From positions 1-20,089 of the IMG/VR virus record IMGVR_UViG_3300031565_000492: a DNA stretch of 20,089 nt, one strand, 5' to 3'. Shown piece by piece: positions 5,967 to 12,309 of the stretch. Made by a program: the position numbers and the translations under genes. This DNA is from a virus. Under the pieces are notes generated by a model. It worked only from the letters and a program-made list of their open reading frames with translations. It made no database searches and was not told the origin of the DNA. Every line of letters begins with the position of its first letter. Within the stretch, counting starts at the first letter, position 1.

Positions 5967-6254
5967 ATGAACAGACCACGCAAGCGCGGCTTTCTTTGTA
6001 CGCTGATGCGTTTTGTTCGGCGTCACCGTCCCTGGGTACAGTCACAACTGATTTCCCGCGACGGACAGATGATCTACACCGTGCGAGATCGGGAAGGCGA
6101 CGAGCGCCAGGTGCTACACAATCAACGCGGGTGGGTGCCGGTGAGCGCGGCGCGGTTCTCGATGCTGCCATGCTTCGAGGACTACCACCGCGAGAAGTTT
6201 GAGACTGCGATTCCATATACGCCGAACAAGGTAATGGCCGGAAGCGGCAACTAA
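5967..6254 (+). CDS. Hypothetical basic protein
   Basis: A 95-residue protein with an Arg-rich N-terminus (MNRPRKRGFLCTLMRFVRRH) and a likely beta-rich middle (SQLISRDGQMIYTVRDREG). No family is recognised. It starts one base after the previous stop (TGACATG) with GAGAGGACGG as ribosome-binding site. By position, just before the large terminase, it could be a terminase small subunit, but it has no helix-turn-helix that I can see, so I do not assign that. Confidence 0.55.
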   Translation: MNRPRKRGFLCTLMRFVRRHRPWVQSQLISRDGQMIYTVRDREGDERQVLHNQRGWVPVSAARFSMLPCFEDYHREKFETAIPYTPNKVMAGSGN

Positions 6255-6307
6255 CCTAAATGGTGTAAGATGGCTGATACGAAGTAGATACGAAAGAGCG
6301 AACAACG

Positions 6308-8314
6308 ATGACGAAGGCGACGAAACATCCTGTGTACCCGGTGGTTGAGATCCGGGACGCGCTGGCGCTTCTGAAGGCGGAGGGCAATTTGATGCCGTCG
6401 CAGGCGGAGCTGAAGGCGAAGTACAACTGGCTGTTCAAGATGCGGGAGGCGAAGATTTTCCGGGAGGTGAATAATCCGCTGCTGTACGGCTATAAGCCGA
6501 GTATCTGGTTTATCTGTATGGCGCTGGTAGGGCTGGACTGGATGATTCCTCCGTCGCTGTTTAAGGACGACGGGACGCGCGTTGAGGGCGGGGAGGCGTT
6601 CGGGCGGGTGGTGCGCAAGGCGTTTGGTCTGGAGGTGCCGTGGGATGTGCTGTGCGTGCTGGGCGGCAACGGGTCGGCGAAGACGCATTTTGAATGTTAC
6701 TGCGCGATGGCGAGCATATACAATTATCCTGACTCCAAGGTGCAGATGTACCATTTGGACAGTGAGACAAGCCGGGATATTCATCAGGCGCGGATGCACG
6801 AGTTTTTGATGCCGGAGGATCGGGGAACGCAGCGCAGCGAGCACGCTTATATTGCGTGGAAACAGAAGACGGGGTTTTCGGATAATAGTTTTATTCTGCC
6901 GAACCGGTCGGAGTGCCAGTTCCGGTATTACGAGCAGAAGGATGCCAAGCCGGAGGGGAGTGAGCCCGGCGATAAGACGGGTCGCAACCGGGCGGTGGGC
7001 TATGCGGCCGACGAGCTGGCTCCGATCGGGCTGATCAATACGCTGGATTTACGGCTGGCTCGTTTTAATTCTGTGGGGCTGATCGGGTTTACTCCGACGG
7101 AGGGGTATTCGACGACGGTGGGGCGGTTTGTCGATGGGGCCACGGCACTGCATTACGGCAAGGCGTTTCTGGTTCCGAGGGATAATCAGGGTCCGCTGCC
7201 GGAGATGGCATTTCAGCATGAGGATTGTCTGGAGTGGTTTGATTTTGAAAACGGAACGCTGAAGGAGTCGGAGAAAAGTGTTCCGGCCAAGTTGGTGGAT
7301 AAGCGGCGGCTGATTGGAACGCACGAAGGACGGGAGTTTGCGGTTACGCCGAGGGTGATGCGGAGCGCCAGTAAGACGGACGGGCTGGTGTGCTTTTTCA
7401 CGGACGACAACCGGTTTTTGGATCCGTTCAATGTGTGGAAAAAGGTGGACGGGAAGTCGGAGGATTATGTTTTTGAGCGGTACTACGGGTTTACGAAGCG
7501 CAAAATTGCGGGGGGGTTTCCTCTGTTTGATGAGGATGTCCACACAATCGCGCCGGAGGCGATTCCGAAGGAGGGAACGAATTACATGATTTGCGACCCG
7601 TCGGGGACGCGCAATATGTTTATGCAGTGGTTCCGCTGCACGTCGGATGAGGATGTTTTCCAGACGCGGGAGTGGCCGTGTCCGTCTTACGCGATTCCGG
7701 GCGAGGGGTTCACGGGTCCGTGGGCGGAGCCGAGCGATAACTCTAAGCGTTACGACGGGAAGATGGGCCCGGCGCAGAAGAATTTCGGCTGGAGCCTGTG
7801 GCAGTACAAGAAGGAAATTGCCCGGCTGGAGGGGTGGGAGTGCTATCAGGCCGACGCCACGGCGGCGGAGGTGAAGAAGTGGGACGAGAACGGCCCTGCC
7901 CGCGAAAAGGTTTATATGCGCTATCTCGATGCGCGGTTCGGCAACGCGGATCGCGGGTACGACGACGGCGGCCAGACCAATCTGTTTGAGCAGTTCGACG
8001 AGATCGGGCTGACGTTTTATGAAACGTCCGGCGGTGGTCAAACGCAACGCAGCATAAAGGAGGGGGTGCAGTTTATTAACGACTGGCTGGCGTATGACAC
8101 CGGCAAGCCGGTGGACTTTACGAACCGTCCGACGCTGCGGATCAACAAGGAAAATCTGAATTCGATTTTTGCGATGAAGGTCTGGACGGGGCTCGATGGA
8201 CAGAAGGGCGCCTGCAAGGATCCGATTGACTGCACGCGTATGGCGGCTCTGAAGCACATTTGTTACATGAACGAGCAGCGGGCGATGAGGTCCGCCGGGG
8301 GGGGGTGCTACTGA
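6308..8314 (+). CDS. terL: Terminase large subunit
   Basis: This 668-residue protein is the DNA-packaging motor. The N-terminal ATPase shows a Walker A variant GGNGSAKT (119-126) after VLCVL, a Walker B-like YAADE (232-236) and a coupling motif-like FTPTEGYS (261-268). The C-terminal nuclease domain shows YMICDPSG (427-433, candidate metal-binding Asp430), an ADATAAEV region, and an end segment with ACKDPIDCTRMAALKHICYM containing an acidic residue in the usual last-motif position. It docks on the portal (15233-17503), translocates genomic DNA into the prohead and cuts it. The length is at the long end for TerL. The start is preceded by AACAACG with no strong Shine-Dalgarno. No convincing small subunit lies directly upstream. 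Confidence 0.88.
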   Translation: MTKATKHPVYPVVEIRDALALLKAEGNLMPSQAELKAKYNWLFKMREAKIFREVNNPLLYGYKPSIWFICMALVGLDWMIPPSLFKDDGTRVEGGEAFGRVVRKAFGLEVPWDVLCVLGGNGSAKTHFECYCAMASIYNYPDSKVQMYHLDSETSRDIHQARMHEFLMPEDRGTQRSEHAYIAWKQKTGFSDNSFILPNRSECQFRYYEQKDAKPEGSEPGDKTGRNRAVGYAADELAPIGLINTLDLRLARFNSVGLIGFTPTEGYSTTVGRFVDGATALHYGKAFLVPRDNQGPLPEMAFQHEDCLEWFDFENGTLKESEKSVPAKLVDKRRLIGTHEGREFAVTPRVMRSASKTDGLVCFFTDDNRFLDPFNVWKKVDGKSEDYVFERYYGFTKRKIAGGFPLFDEDVHTIAPEAIPKEGTNYMICDPSGTRNMFMQWFRCTSDEDVFQTREWPCPSYAIPGEGFTGPWAEPSDNSKRYDGKMGPAQKNFGWSLWQYKKEIARLEGWECYQADATAAEVKKWDENGPAREKVYMRYLDARFGNADRGYDDGGQTNLFEQFDEIGLTFYETSGGGQTQRSIKEGVQFINDWLAYDTGKPVDFTNRPTLRINKENLNSIFAMKVWTGLDGQKGACKDPIDCTRMAALKHICYMNEQRAMRSAGGGCY

Positions 8315-8317
8315 TAG

Positions 8318-8374
8318 ATGAAACCTGAAACCTGAAACTTGAAACCTGAAACCTGAAACCTGAAACTTGAAATT
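8318..8374 (+). repeat. Interspersed repeat, GAAACCTGAAACC family, longest copy
   Basis: About eight consecutive units of GAAACCT or GAAACTT follow the terminase stop. Read on the minus strand this gives the peptide FQVSGFRFQVSGFRF, a familiar artefact in gene calls. Confidence 0.9.
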
Positions 8375-8408
8375 GAACACAGAGGAAACGAAGGAAACGG
8401 AGGAAAAG
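8375..8408 (+). repeat. Interspersed repeat, ACAGAGGAAACGAAGG family, supplying a ribosome-binding site
   Basis: ACACAGAGGAAACGAAGGAA then ACGGAGGAAAAG leads directly into the ATG at 8412. The GGAGG inside the repeat is placed as a Shine-Dalgarno. Confidence 0.7.
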
Positions 8409-8411
8409 ATC

Positions 8412-8597
8412 ATGGATAAGAACGTGGAAATGATAGACGCCTTGGTGTTTGGTGATTTAGTGCGAGTGTTTCTTGAAATCGAAGGGTGCCGCAATGTCGA
8501 ACTCCGCCTGACGATTGAGAAAGGCGATCTGATAGACGAAGTATCGTCCGTTTATTTTGTAAATCAGGTGATTCTTGTGGATGGGGAGTTTAAATAA
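8412..8597 (+). CDS. Hypothetical small acidic protein
   Basis: A 61-residue protein (MDKNVEMIDALVFGDLVRVF...) with no recognised family. An upstream ATG at 8367 would add 15 residues (LNTEETKETEEK) encoded by the dispersed repeat. I choose 8412 because a GGAGG lies at the right distance before it and the extension is only repeat sequence. It may be a small regulator or an anti-defence protein; nothing in the sequence decides this. Confidence 0.55.
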   Translation: MDKNVEMIDALVFGDLVRVFLEIEGCRNVELRLTIEKGDLIDEVSSVYFVNQVILVDGEFK

Positions 8598-8622
8598 CCG
8601 GAGTTCCGGGTGTTGGAAATTT

Positions 8623-8650
8623 GAACAGAAGGCAACGAAGAGAAAGAAGG
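8623..8650 (+). repeat. Interspersed purine-rich repeat upstream of a start
   Basis: GAACAGAAGGCAACGAAGAG followed by AAAGAAGG, related to the 8375-8408 block. It provides the AGAAGG ribosome-binding site of the gene starting at 8656. Confidence 0.5.
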
Positions 8651-8655
8651 TGCCG

Positions 8656-8910
8656 ATGAGTAAACAAAAGAAGAAAGAGTCCCCTGCCCTGGTTCCGGTG
8701 GATTATCCGTCGTTTCAACGGTCGCAGGTGGTGAAGGCGCTGGGAGAGAACGCGAAGCTGCGGCCGGCGTTTTACGTTAAGCGGCGGCACATTATGGATG
8801 CGTACGGGATTACGCGCCATACGTTTCGTCAGTTGGTGGATTCCGGGCAGCTGGAGAAGAAGCATTTTGTTTTTAAAGAGGTTGCCGCCGTGGCGGCAGA
8901 GAACGACTAA
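8656..8910 (+). CDS. Small helix-turn-helix-like protein
   Basis: The 84-residue product contains YVKRRHIMDAYGITRHTFRQ followed by LVDSGQLEKKHF (about 36-67). This is arranged like the first helices of a MerR/excisionase-type winged helix-turn-helix (helix, turn at YGIT, recognition helix, wing). It may bind DNA; following the terminase, it could be a displaced terminase small subunit or a late regulator. Start at 8656 chosen: an AGAAGG lies before it, whereas an in-frame ATG at 8575 would add 27 residues that overlap the previous gene and consist of repeat sequence. The C-terminal AAVAAEN is encoded by the 23-bp palindromic repeat shared with the gene at 4707. Confidence 0.5.
   Translation: MSKQKKKESPALVPVDYPSFQRSQVVKALGENAKLRPAFYVKRRHIMDAYGITRHTFRQLVDSGQLEKKHFVFKEVAAVAAEND
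8883..8905 (+). repeat. 23-bp palindromic repeat, copy 2
   Basis: Identical to 4931-4953. The stem TGCCGC/GCGGCA lies in frame at the end of the 8656-8910 gene. Confidence 0.7.
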
Positions 8911-8941
8911 GTGAGCGGCGGGATGCTCCGGAAAGGAACGT

Positions 8942-9094
8942 ATGATAAGATTAACATTACCACCATGCGACCACGACCAATGCGGGCCAACAGGATGTAA
9001 GCGAGTTTTCGATGGGCGGGTTCGACACACATTGTCCGCGCACAAAGTCCAGCACAACAACGATCCTCGCCGAAGCAGACGGGGGCGCAAATGA
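8942..9094 (+). CDS. 50-residue Cys/His-containing mini-protein
   Basis: A short frame begins after CCGGAAAGGAACGT and ends in an ATGA overlap (9091-9094) with the next gene, so its coding status is well supported by context. The product starts MIRLTLPPCDHDQCGPTGCK. Three Cys at 9, 14 and 19 and a His at 11 could bind a metal ion. The C-terminus is strongly basic (RRSRRGRK). Function unknown. Confidence 0.55.
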   Translation: MIRLTLPPCDHDQCGPTGCKRVFDGRVRHTLSAHKVQHNNDPRRSRRGRK

Positions 9095-9342
9095 AACAAC
9101 CTGTCTACCGCGCTCACCTGTTAAAATACAAGACTGGATTTAAGGCCGTGGTGAAATTTGAAGACTGGTCGCACACGGCCCAGTGGTACAAAACCGAGGA
9201 AGAAGCGATGCGCGAAACAGAACGCTTCTCGTTTAAATATTGGGATGGCGCAAAAATGGAATGGCACCCCACAATCGATAAACGAAGGAAGTCGAACAAA
9301 AAAGATCAGGGGCTGGATGCTCCGAGAAAGGACTCTAAATGA
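9091..9342 (+). CDS. Hypothetical protein
   Basis: An 83-residue protein with aromatic and charged residues (YRAHLLKYKTGFKAVVKFED, then W....QWYKTEEEAMRETER) and a Lys-rich C-terminus. The first half reads like a small beta-sheet plus helix domain of the kind found in phage accessory proteins. It is coupled by ATGA overlaps on both sides (9091-9094 and 9339-9342). No family is recognised. Confidence 0.6.
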   Translation: MKQPVYRAHLLKYKTGFKAVVKFEDWSHTAQWYKTEEEAMRETERFSFKYWDGAKMEWHPTIDKRRKSNKKDQGLDAPRKDSK

Positions 9343-9626
9343 AGAATGAAATTTTGCCGGAGCAGACAGTACCTTCTGAATCGTCTGGTTCTGTTTTGCA
9401 GCTTGAACTTCCGAGCATTGGACTTGGAATCCAAAGAACATCTGGAACGTACCTGGCATTACTGCTTCACCTCGAAGCCGATCAAGCTGCCTCCGTGTTG
9501 GTCGAAGCTGCGAAGGATGTCGGCATCACACTCGAACAGATCACAGAAATTTGGAACGATAAAATGTGTCATAAGTGCGGAATGGCAACTCGGTTTCATC
9601 ACCCGATTACTGGGGAATGCCAATAA
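9339..9626 (+). CDS. Hypothetical protein with C-terminal Cys knuckle
   Basis: A 95-residue protein. The middle is probably helical (YLALLLHLEADQAASVLVEA). The C-terminus has CHKCG plus HHPITGEC, giving two Cys, two His and a final Cys that could complete a zinc site. It overlaps the previous gene by ATGA and its start follows the shared GGATGCTCCG...GAAAGGA leader. Function unknown; it is a neighbour of another Cys-rich protein at 9673. Confidence 0.55.
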   Translation: MKNEILPEQTVPSESSGSVLQLELPSIGLGIQRTSGTYLALLLHLEADQAASVLVEAAKDVGITLEQITEIWNDKMCHKCGMATRFHHPITGECQ

Positions 9627-9643
9627 AACAGAACGTTACCAAT

Positions 9644-9658
9644 GAGCCTCCAAGGCTC
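9644..9658 (+). promoter_or_regulatory. Small hairpin before a ribosome-binding site
   Basis: GAGCCT-CCA-AGGCTC is a 6-bp perfect inverted repeat ending two bases before the GAAAGGA of the 9673 gene. It has no T-run, so it is not an obvious terminator; it may affect translation or mark the cassette junction. Confidence 0.4.
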
Positions 9659-9672
9659 GGAAAGGATTCTAA

Positions 9673-10092
9673 ATGAACGATAAAATTTCAGGCGAGCCGA
9701 AGGTAGGTTCTCCATTGGCTGGTTCGGCAAAGTGCGTCGATTGCGGGGTTGATGTTCGCGATGACGACAAGTTCTGTCTGCGGTGTTGTGGAAAGCAGAT
9801 TCCTTCTGGCCCACCACTGAAACGATGCAGGAAATACGGATTCAAAGTGACCTATGCGCAACGCCAAACGATGAAACTTGAGAAGGAAGTCTGCGGAGCC
9901 ATTCCGGTTGACGCTGACGAATCGCGACACGCTGTGAAAATGGGACATCTTTATGTGGCTTGCAACGGGAAAACATACGTTGGCTACACATGGTGCTTCG
10001 CTTGTGGATCAGATTTTGGATTCAGCGAGTCTTATCCGCCGAACGCCACCGATGAGGCTTTGCAAAAACAACAAAAGGAGAATGACCAATGA
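9673..10092 (+). CDS. Zinc-ribbon protein of unknown function
   Basis: A 139-residue protein with an N-terminal zinc ribbon (CVDCGVDVRDDDKFCLRCCG, about 21-40) and a second Cys pair, CFACGSDFG, near residue 109. Between them lies CGAIPVDADESRHAVKMGH, which may be a metal-binding or structural loop. The start follows GGAAAGGATTCTAA. It overlaps the lipoprotein gene by ATGA (10089-10092). The G+C content here is visibly lower than in the virion genes, suggesting separate acquisition. Function unknown. Confidence 0.6.
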   Translation: MNDKISGEPKVGSPLAGSAKCVDCGVDVRDDDKFCLRCCGKQIPSGPPLKRCRKYGFKVTYAQRQTMKLEKEVCGAIPVDADESRHAVKMGHLYVACNGKTYVGYTWCFACGSDFGFSESYPPNATDEALQKQQKENDQ

Positions 10093-10319
10093 AGAAAATT
10101 AAAGCACTACTGAGCGGGTTAGCAATAGTCTCTATGGGCTTGTTATCTGGATGTGATGCGCTTGTTTATCCGAATGACAAGATGATCGTCGCCAACAAGA
10201 AACTGGTTAAAGATGGAATGTTTGATTACAAAATCAACATAAACGCATCTCGATGCATAACCGTAAGAACAACCAACCAATTCTGCGTTGGGGAAGAACT
10301 TATTTTCACATCCAGATAA
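10089..10319 (+). CDS. Small phage-encoded lipoprotein
   Basis: This 76-residue protein has a classical lipoprotein signal: MKKIKALLSGLAIVSMGLL followed by the lipobox LSGC with the lipidated Cys at 22. The mature part is about 55 residues with a Cys pair (ASRCITVRTTNQFC). It would be exported by Sec and anchored in the host envelope. Small phage lipoproteins often block superinfection or protect the host surface, but here that is inference from type alone. An alternative is an outer-membrane spanin (Rz1-like), though Rz1 proteins are proline-rich and nested in Rz, and this one is neither. It lies in an A+T-richer accessory stretch. Confidence 0.7.
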   Translation: MKKIKALLSGLAIVSMGLLSGCDALVYPNDKMIVANKKLVKDGMFDYKININASRCITVRTTNQFCVGEELIFTSR

Positions 10320-10320
10320 C

Positions 10321-10334
10321 GACTGAAATCAGTC
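10321..10334 (+). promoter_or_regulatory. Small hairpin after the lipoprotein gene
   Basis: GACTG-AAAT-CAGTC is a perfect 5-bp inverted repeat just after the stop. No T-run follows, so a terminator role is weak. Confidence 0.3.
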
Positions 10335-10382
10335 TGAGGCGTAGCCGATAGATTCTGGATTGACTGGTTGGAAAGGAATGAG

Positions 10383-10535
10383 ATGAAATATTTTGTAACA
10401 CACACAACGGGAACTTGGATTGAAGCCGAAACCGAAGAAATTGCGCAGGCCGAATTGTGCCGATTGATTCAGGAAAATATCGAGCCTTCGCATTGCTGTA
10501 TCGACGGAGAAGATGATTCCAACAAGGTAATATGA
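10383..10535 (+). CDS. 50-residue mini-protein
   Basis: A short frame with a good ribosome-binding site (TTGGAAAGGAATGAGATG) encodes a 50-residue acidic protein, MKYFVTHTTGTWIEAETEEI then ...EPSHCCIDGEDDSNKVI. It reads like a small strand-helix-strand fold. Its leader matches the GAAAGGA leaders of 8942, 9339 and 9673, which supports it as a real gene. It ends in an ATGA overlap with a seven-codon frame (10532-10555). Function unknown. Confidence 0.5.
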   Translation: MKYFVTHTTGTWIEAETEEIAQAELCRLIQENIEPSHCCIDGEDDSNKVI

Positions 10536-10555
10536 GTAAAGAGCAACTAACTTAA
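10532..10555 (+). other. Seven-codon leader frame, possible translational coupler
   Basis: ATGAGTAAAGAGCAACTAAC-TTAA encodes MSKEQLT. It overlaps the stop of the previous gene by ATGA and ends ten bases before the GTG start at 10566, which has no visible Shine-Dalgarno. It may bring ribosomes to that GTG, or may be chance. Confidence 0.25.
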
Positions 10556-10565
10556 CTGGCGTAAC

Positions 10566-10868
10566 GTGGCATCTGCCAGATATATAGAGAAGATTCGCAA
10601 GCGGAACTCTGCGCGCGGGAATCTTGGTGTGGCCGCTCGGCGGCGCATCCGCGAGGAGCAGGCCGTGGAAATGCGGGTTGTTGCTACCGTTCGCACGTCT
10701 GGGAGTCTTGGGGAACATTTGATTGAGCTTCTCGATTGCGGGGAACCGATGATGGTTTGGATTCGGGTTGACGGGAAAGTTAGAAGACCGCGCACTGCGC
10801 GGGGGTTTGTTACTGGTCTTGGGAAATGGTTGTGGAAACAAAGGAAGAGAACAGGGAGGACTGAATGA
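10566..10868 (+). CDS. Hypothetical basic protein
   Basis: A 100-residue protein with a GTG start. The first 35 residues (ASARYIEKIRKRNSARGNLG, then VAARRRIREEQ) are a highly basic probable helix. The remainder alternates short strands (VEMRVVATVRT, PMMVWIRVDGKVR) and ends basic. Nucleic-acid contact is plausible. The start lacks a clear ribosome-binding site. The bases before it (CAACTAAC.TAA.TGG.GTAA) resemble those at 6248-6268 upstream of the terminase. It overlaps the next gene by ATGA (10865-10868). No family is recognised. Confidence 0.5.
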   Translation: MASARYIEKIRKRNSARGNLGVAARRRIREEQAVEMRVVATVRTSGSLGEHLIELLDCGEPMMVWIRVDGKVRRPRTARGFVTGLGKWLWKQRKRTGRTE

Positions 10869-11170
10869 AGAAGTTTAAGAAGTGGATTGAGAGATGCCTG
10901 CCGGCTCGGCGGGTGGTGGTGGTTTTGAAGCTGGGTGGGGAGTCCGATGAGATGCTCTCCACGCTGCTGGCGGCGGGGCCGGAGGCGCACGTCTGGCGGG
11001 GGATGGATGAATGCTCGCGCCGGTTGATGGCTCGCTGGGAGGATGATGCCGAGGGGTCGCTGGAGGAGATGGGCCTGGCGGTGGTCAGGTCGCAGGCGTT
11101 GATGGAGCTGAGGGCCGATATGCTGGCGGTGTATCATGCGCGGCAGAAGAAGATTGCGGCGGGGAAGTAG
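10865..11170 (+). CDS. Hypothetical helical protein
   Basis: A 101-residue protein: a basic start (MKKFKKWIERCLPARR), a hydrophobic strand (VVVVLKLGG) and then mostly predicted helix (SLEEMGLAVVRSQALMELRA, then DMLAVYHARQKK). The base composition returns to the G+C-rich style of the structural genes. It is the last gene before the hairpin-rich intergenic region and could be a small head-module protein such as a terminase-associated or capsid-assembly factor; nothing specific supports one choice. Confidence 0.5.
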   Translation: MKKFKKWIERCLPARRVVVVLKLGGESDEMLSTLLAAGPEAHVWRGMDECSRRLMARWEDDAEGSLEEMGLAVVRSQALMELRADMLAVYHARQKKIAAGK

Positions 11171-11189
11171 GGAGCCAGTGCGGTGCGGG

Positions 11190-11205
11190 TTCCGCTGTAG
11201 CGGAA
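11190..11205 (+). promoter_or_regulatory. Hairpin in the early-late intergenic region
   Basis: TTCCGC-TGTA-GCGGAA is a 6-bp perfect stem with a four-base loop, 20 bases after the 10865 gene. No T-run follows. It lies in the 234-base gap at 11171-11404, which holds no convincing gene. Confidence 0.4.
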
Positions 11206-11289
11206 GAGAACGGGTGAACTTTTGAGGGGATGTCAAGGAGTTATCTCATGCTAATTTGATCCATTTCGGGTGAAGTTGGACGGATTGAG

Positions 11290-11328
11290 CGCGGCACGGT
11301 TTACATCGTGTCGCGTTTTACTTTTTCT
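11290..11328 (+). terminator. Intrinsic terminator before the capsid module
   Basis: CGCGGCACG (11290-11298) pairs with CGTGTCGCG (11307-11315), giving nine pairs including one G-U and an 8-base loop, followed by TTTTACTTTTTCT. This is a strong rho-independent terminator on the + strand. It would separate the accessory genes from the virion genes. A promoter for the latter should then lie close by, but I could not identify convincing -35/-10 boxes. Confidence 0.7.
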
Positions 11329-11331
11329 GAT

Positions 11332-11356
11332 CTCGCGGGAAGGGATTTCTCGCGAG
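11332..11356 (+). promoter_or_regulatory. Hairpin before the scaffold gene
   Basis: CTCGCG (11332-11337) and CGCGAG (11351-11356) form a 6-bp inverted repeat with a 13-base loop between the terminator and the scaffold start. It may act as an operator or as a 5' stabilising structure. Confidence 0.35.
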
Positions 11357-11404
11357 GGAATCTGGCGGCCCTTCAATCTGCCAGTTCACTTGATGGAGAG
11401 CGTC

Positions 11405-12295
11405 ATGAAAGAAAAAGGAAACCTGGATCAACAGCCGGACGCGGGACGCGTCGAAATTGTTGACGAAAACGCAGATACGCTGAATGCGTTGATTGACTCG
11501 ATGGATGCCCCGGCCGCTGAGGAGCAGCCGGGAGAGAAACCTGAAGCTGGAAACCTGAAACCTGAAACAGAAGAAGTTTCGGCGGAAGAGGAACCGGAGA
11601 CCGAGGACGGAGAGCCGGAGACTGAGGGCGAAGCCGTTGAAGAGGAAGAAGAGCTTACTGAGGAGCACAAGGGTGTGTTCTCGGAGGAGGCCTATAAGAT
11701 CTTCAAGCAGCGGATTGGCAAGGAGAAAGGCAAGCGCGAGAAGCTGGTTACGGAGCGGGATGCTCTGCTGGCGGAACGCGATGAGCTGAAGAAGAGTGCC
11801 GATCCAGTGTTGCGGGAAGCCGTTAGTGCATCCGGGATTGCCCCGGAGTTTCTGGAGGGAGACGCCGCCCAAACGATTGCGGAGGCTGAAAAGCTGACGC
11901 ATCGGATCGCCTGGGCCCGCAACGCAGCCAAGAACCCGGACGGGTTTGAGGATGCAGCCGGGAAGGTTTACAGCTCGAATGAGCTGCTGGCCTATGCGAT
12001 GGAGCTGGCGACTGATCCCGAGAATATGGCTGTTCTGGCGGAAGCGCGCGCAACGAAGAAGAGCGCGCTGGCACGTCAGAAGGAGGCCATTGCCGAAGGT
12101 TTGAAGGTGATCACGGCTCGGGAGAAGGCGAAGAAGGCTCTGGCTCCCGGCGCGAAGAAGGCTGCTAAAGCCGTTCCCCCTGCCCCATCGAGTACACCCA
12201 CCGCACCCAGTAAATCTGCATCGACAGGCGACTATCGTGACAAGTTTCGCAAGAGCGAGGGCACGATCGGCGACCTGATTGACGCTATTACCTAA
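11405..12295 (+). CDS. Putative capsid scaffolding protein
   Basis: From the ATG at 11405 (after GGAGAGCGTC) the product has 296 residues. It is extremely acidic in its first 100 residues (many E in EEEPETEDGEPETEGEAVEE), then has a long coiled-coil-like stretch (FKQRIGKEKGKREKLVTERD, then ALLAERDELKK), an Ala-rich helical part, and a Lys/Pro-rich linker before the C-terminal GDYRDKFRKSEGTIGDLIDA. Acidic plus coiled-coil plus a position directly before the major capsid gene is the usual signature of phage scaffolds, which guide prohead assembly and then leave. An earlier in-frame GTG at 11270 would translate through the terminator and is rejected. The part KPEAGNLKPETEE is encoded by a GAAAC-family dispersed repeat (11535-11572) lying inside the gene. 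Confidence 0.7.
   Translation: MKEKGNLDQQPDAGRVEIVDENADTLNALIDSMDAPAAEEQPGEKPEAGNLKPETEEVSAEEEPETEDGEPETEGEAVEEEEELTEEHKGVFSEEAYKIFKQRIGKEKGKREKLVTERDALLAERDELKKSADPVLREAVSASGIAPEFLEGDAAQTIAEAEKLTHRIAWARNAAKNPDGFEDAAGKVYSSNELLAYAMELATDPENMAVLAEARATKKSALARQKEAIAEGLKVITAREKAKKALAPGAKKAAKAVPPAPSSTPTAPSKSASTGDYRDKFRKSEGTIGDLIDAIT
11535..11572 (+). repeat. Interspersed repeat, GAAACCTGAAACC family, inside the scaffold gene
   Basis: GAGAAACCTGAAGCTGGAAA followed by CCTGAAACCTGAAACAG lies in frame in the acidic region of the scaffold gene and encodes EKPEAGNLKPET. Confidence 0.85.
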
Positions 12296-12309
12296 TCAGG
12301 AGATTTACC

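Noticed and set aside
7049-8494. 481-codon open frame on the minus strand
   Set aside because: It is the shadow of the terminase; its start region is only the reverse reading of the GAAACCT repeat (FQVSGFRFQ).
11171-11289. Possible riboswitch before the virion genes
   Set aside because: There is a hairpin (11190-11205) and G-rich sequence, but no conserved riboswitch core that I can recognise, and the downstream genes are virion genes.
11270-11404. GTG start at 11270 for the scaffold gene
   Set aside because: The added 45 residues would be read through a strong terminator and hairpin region. The ATG at 11405 has a proper GGAGAG site.
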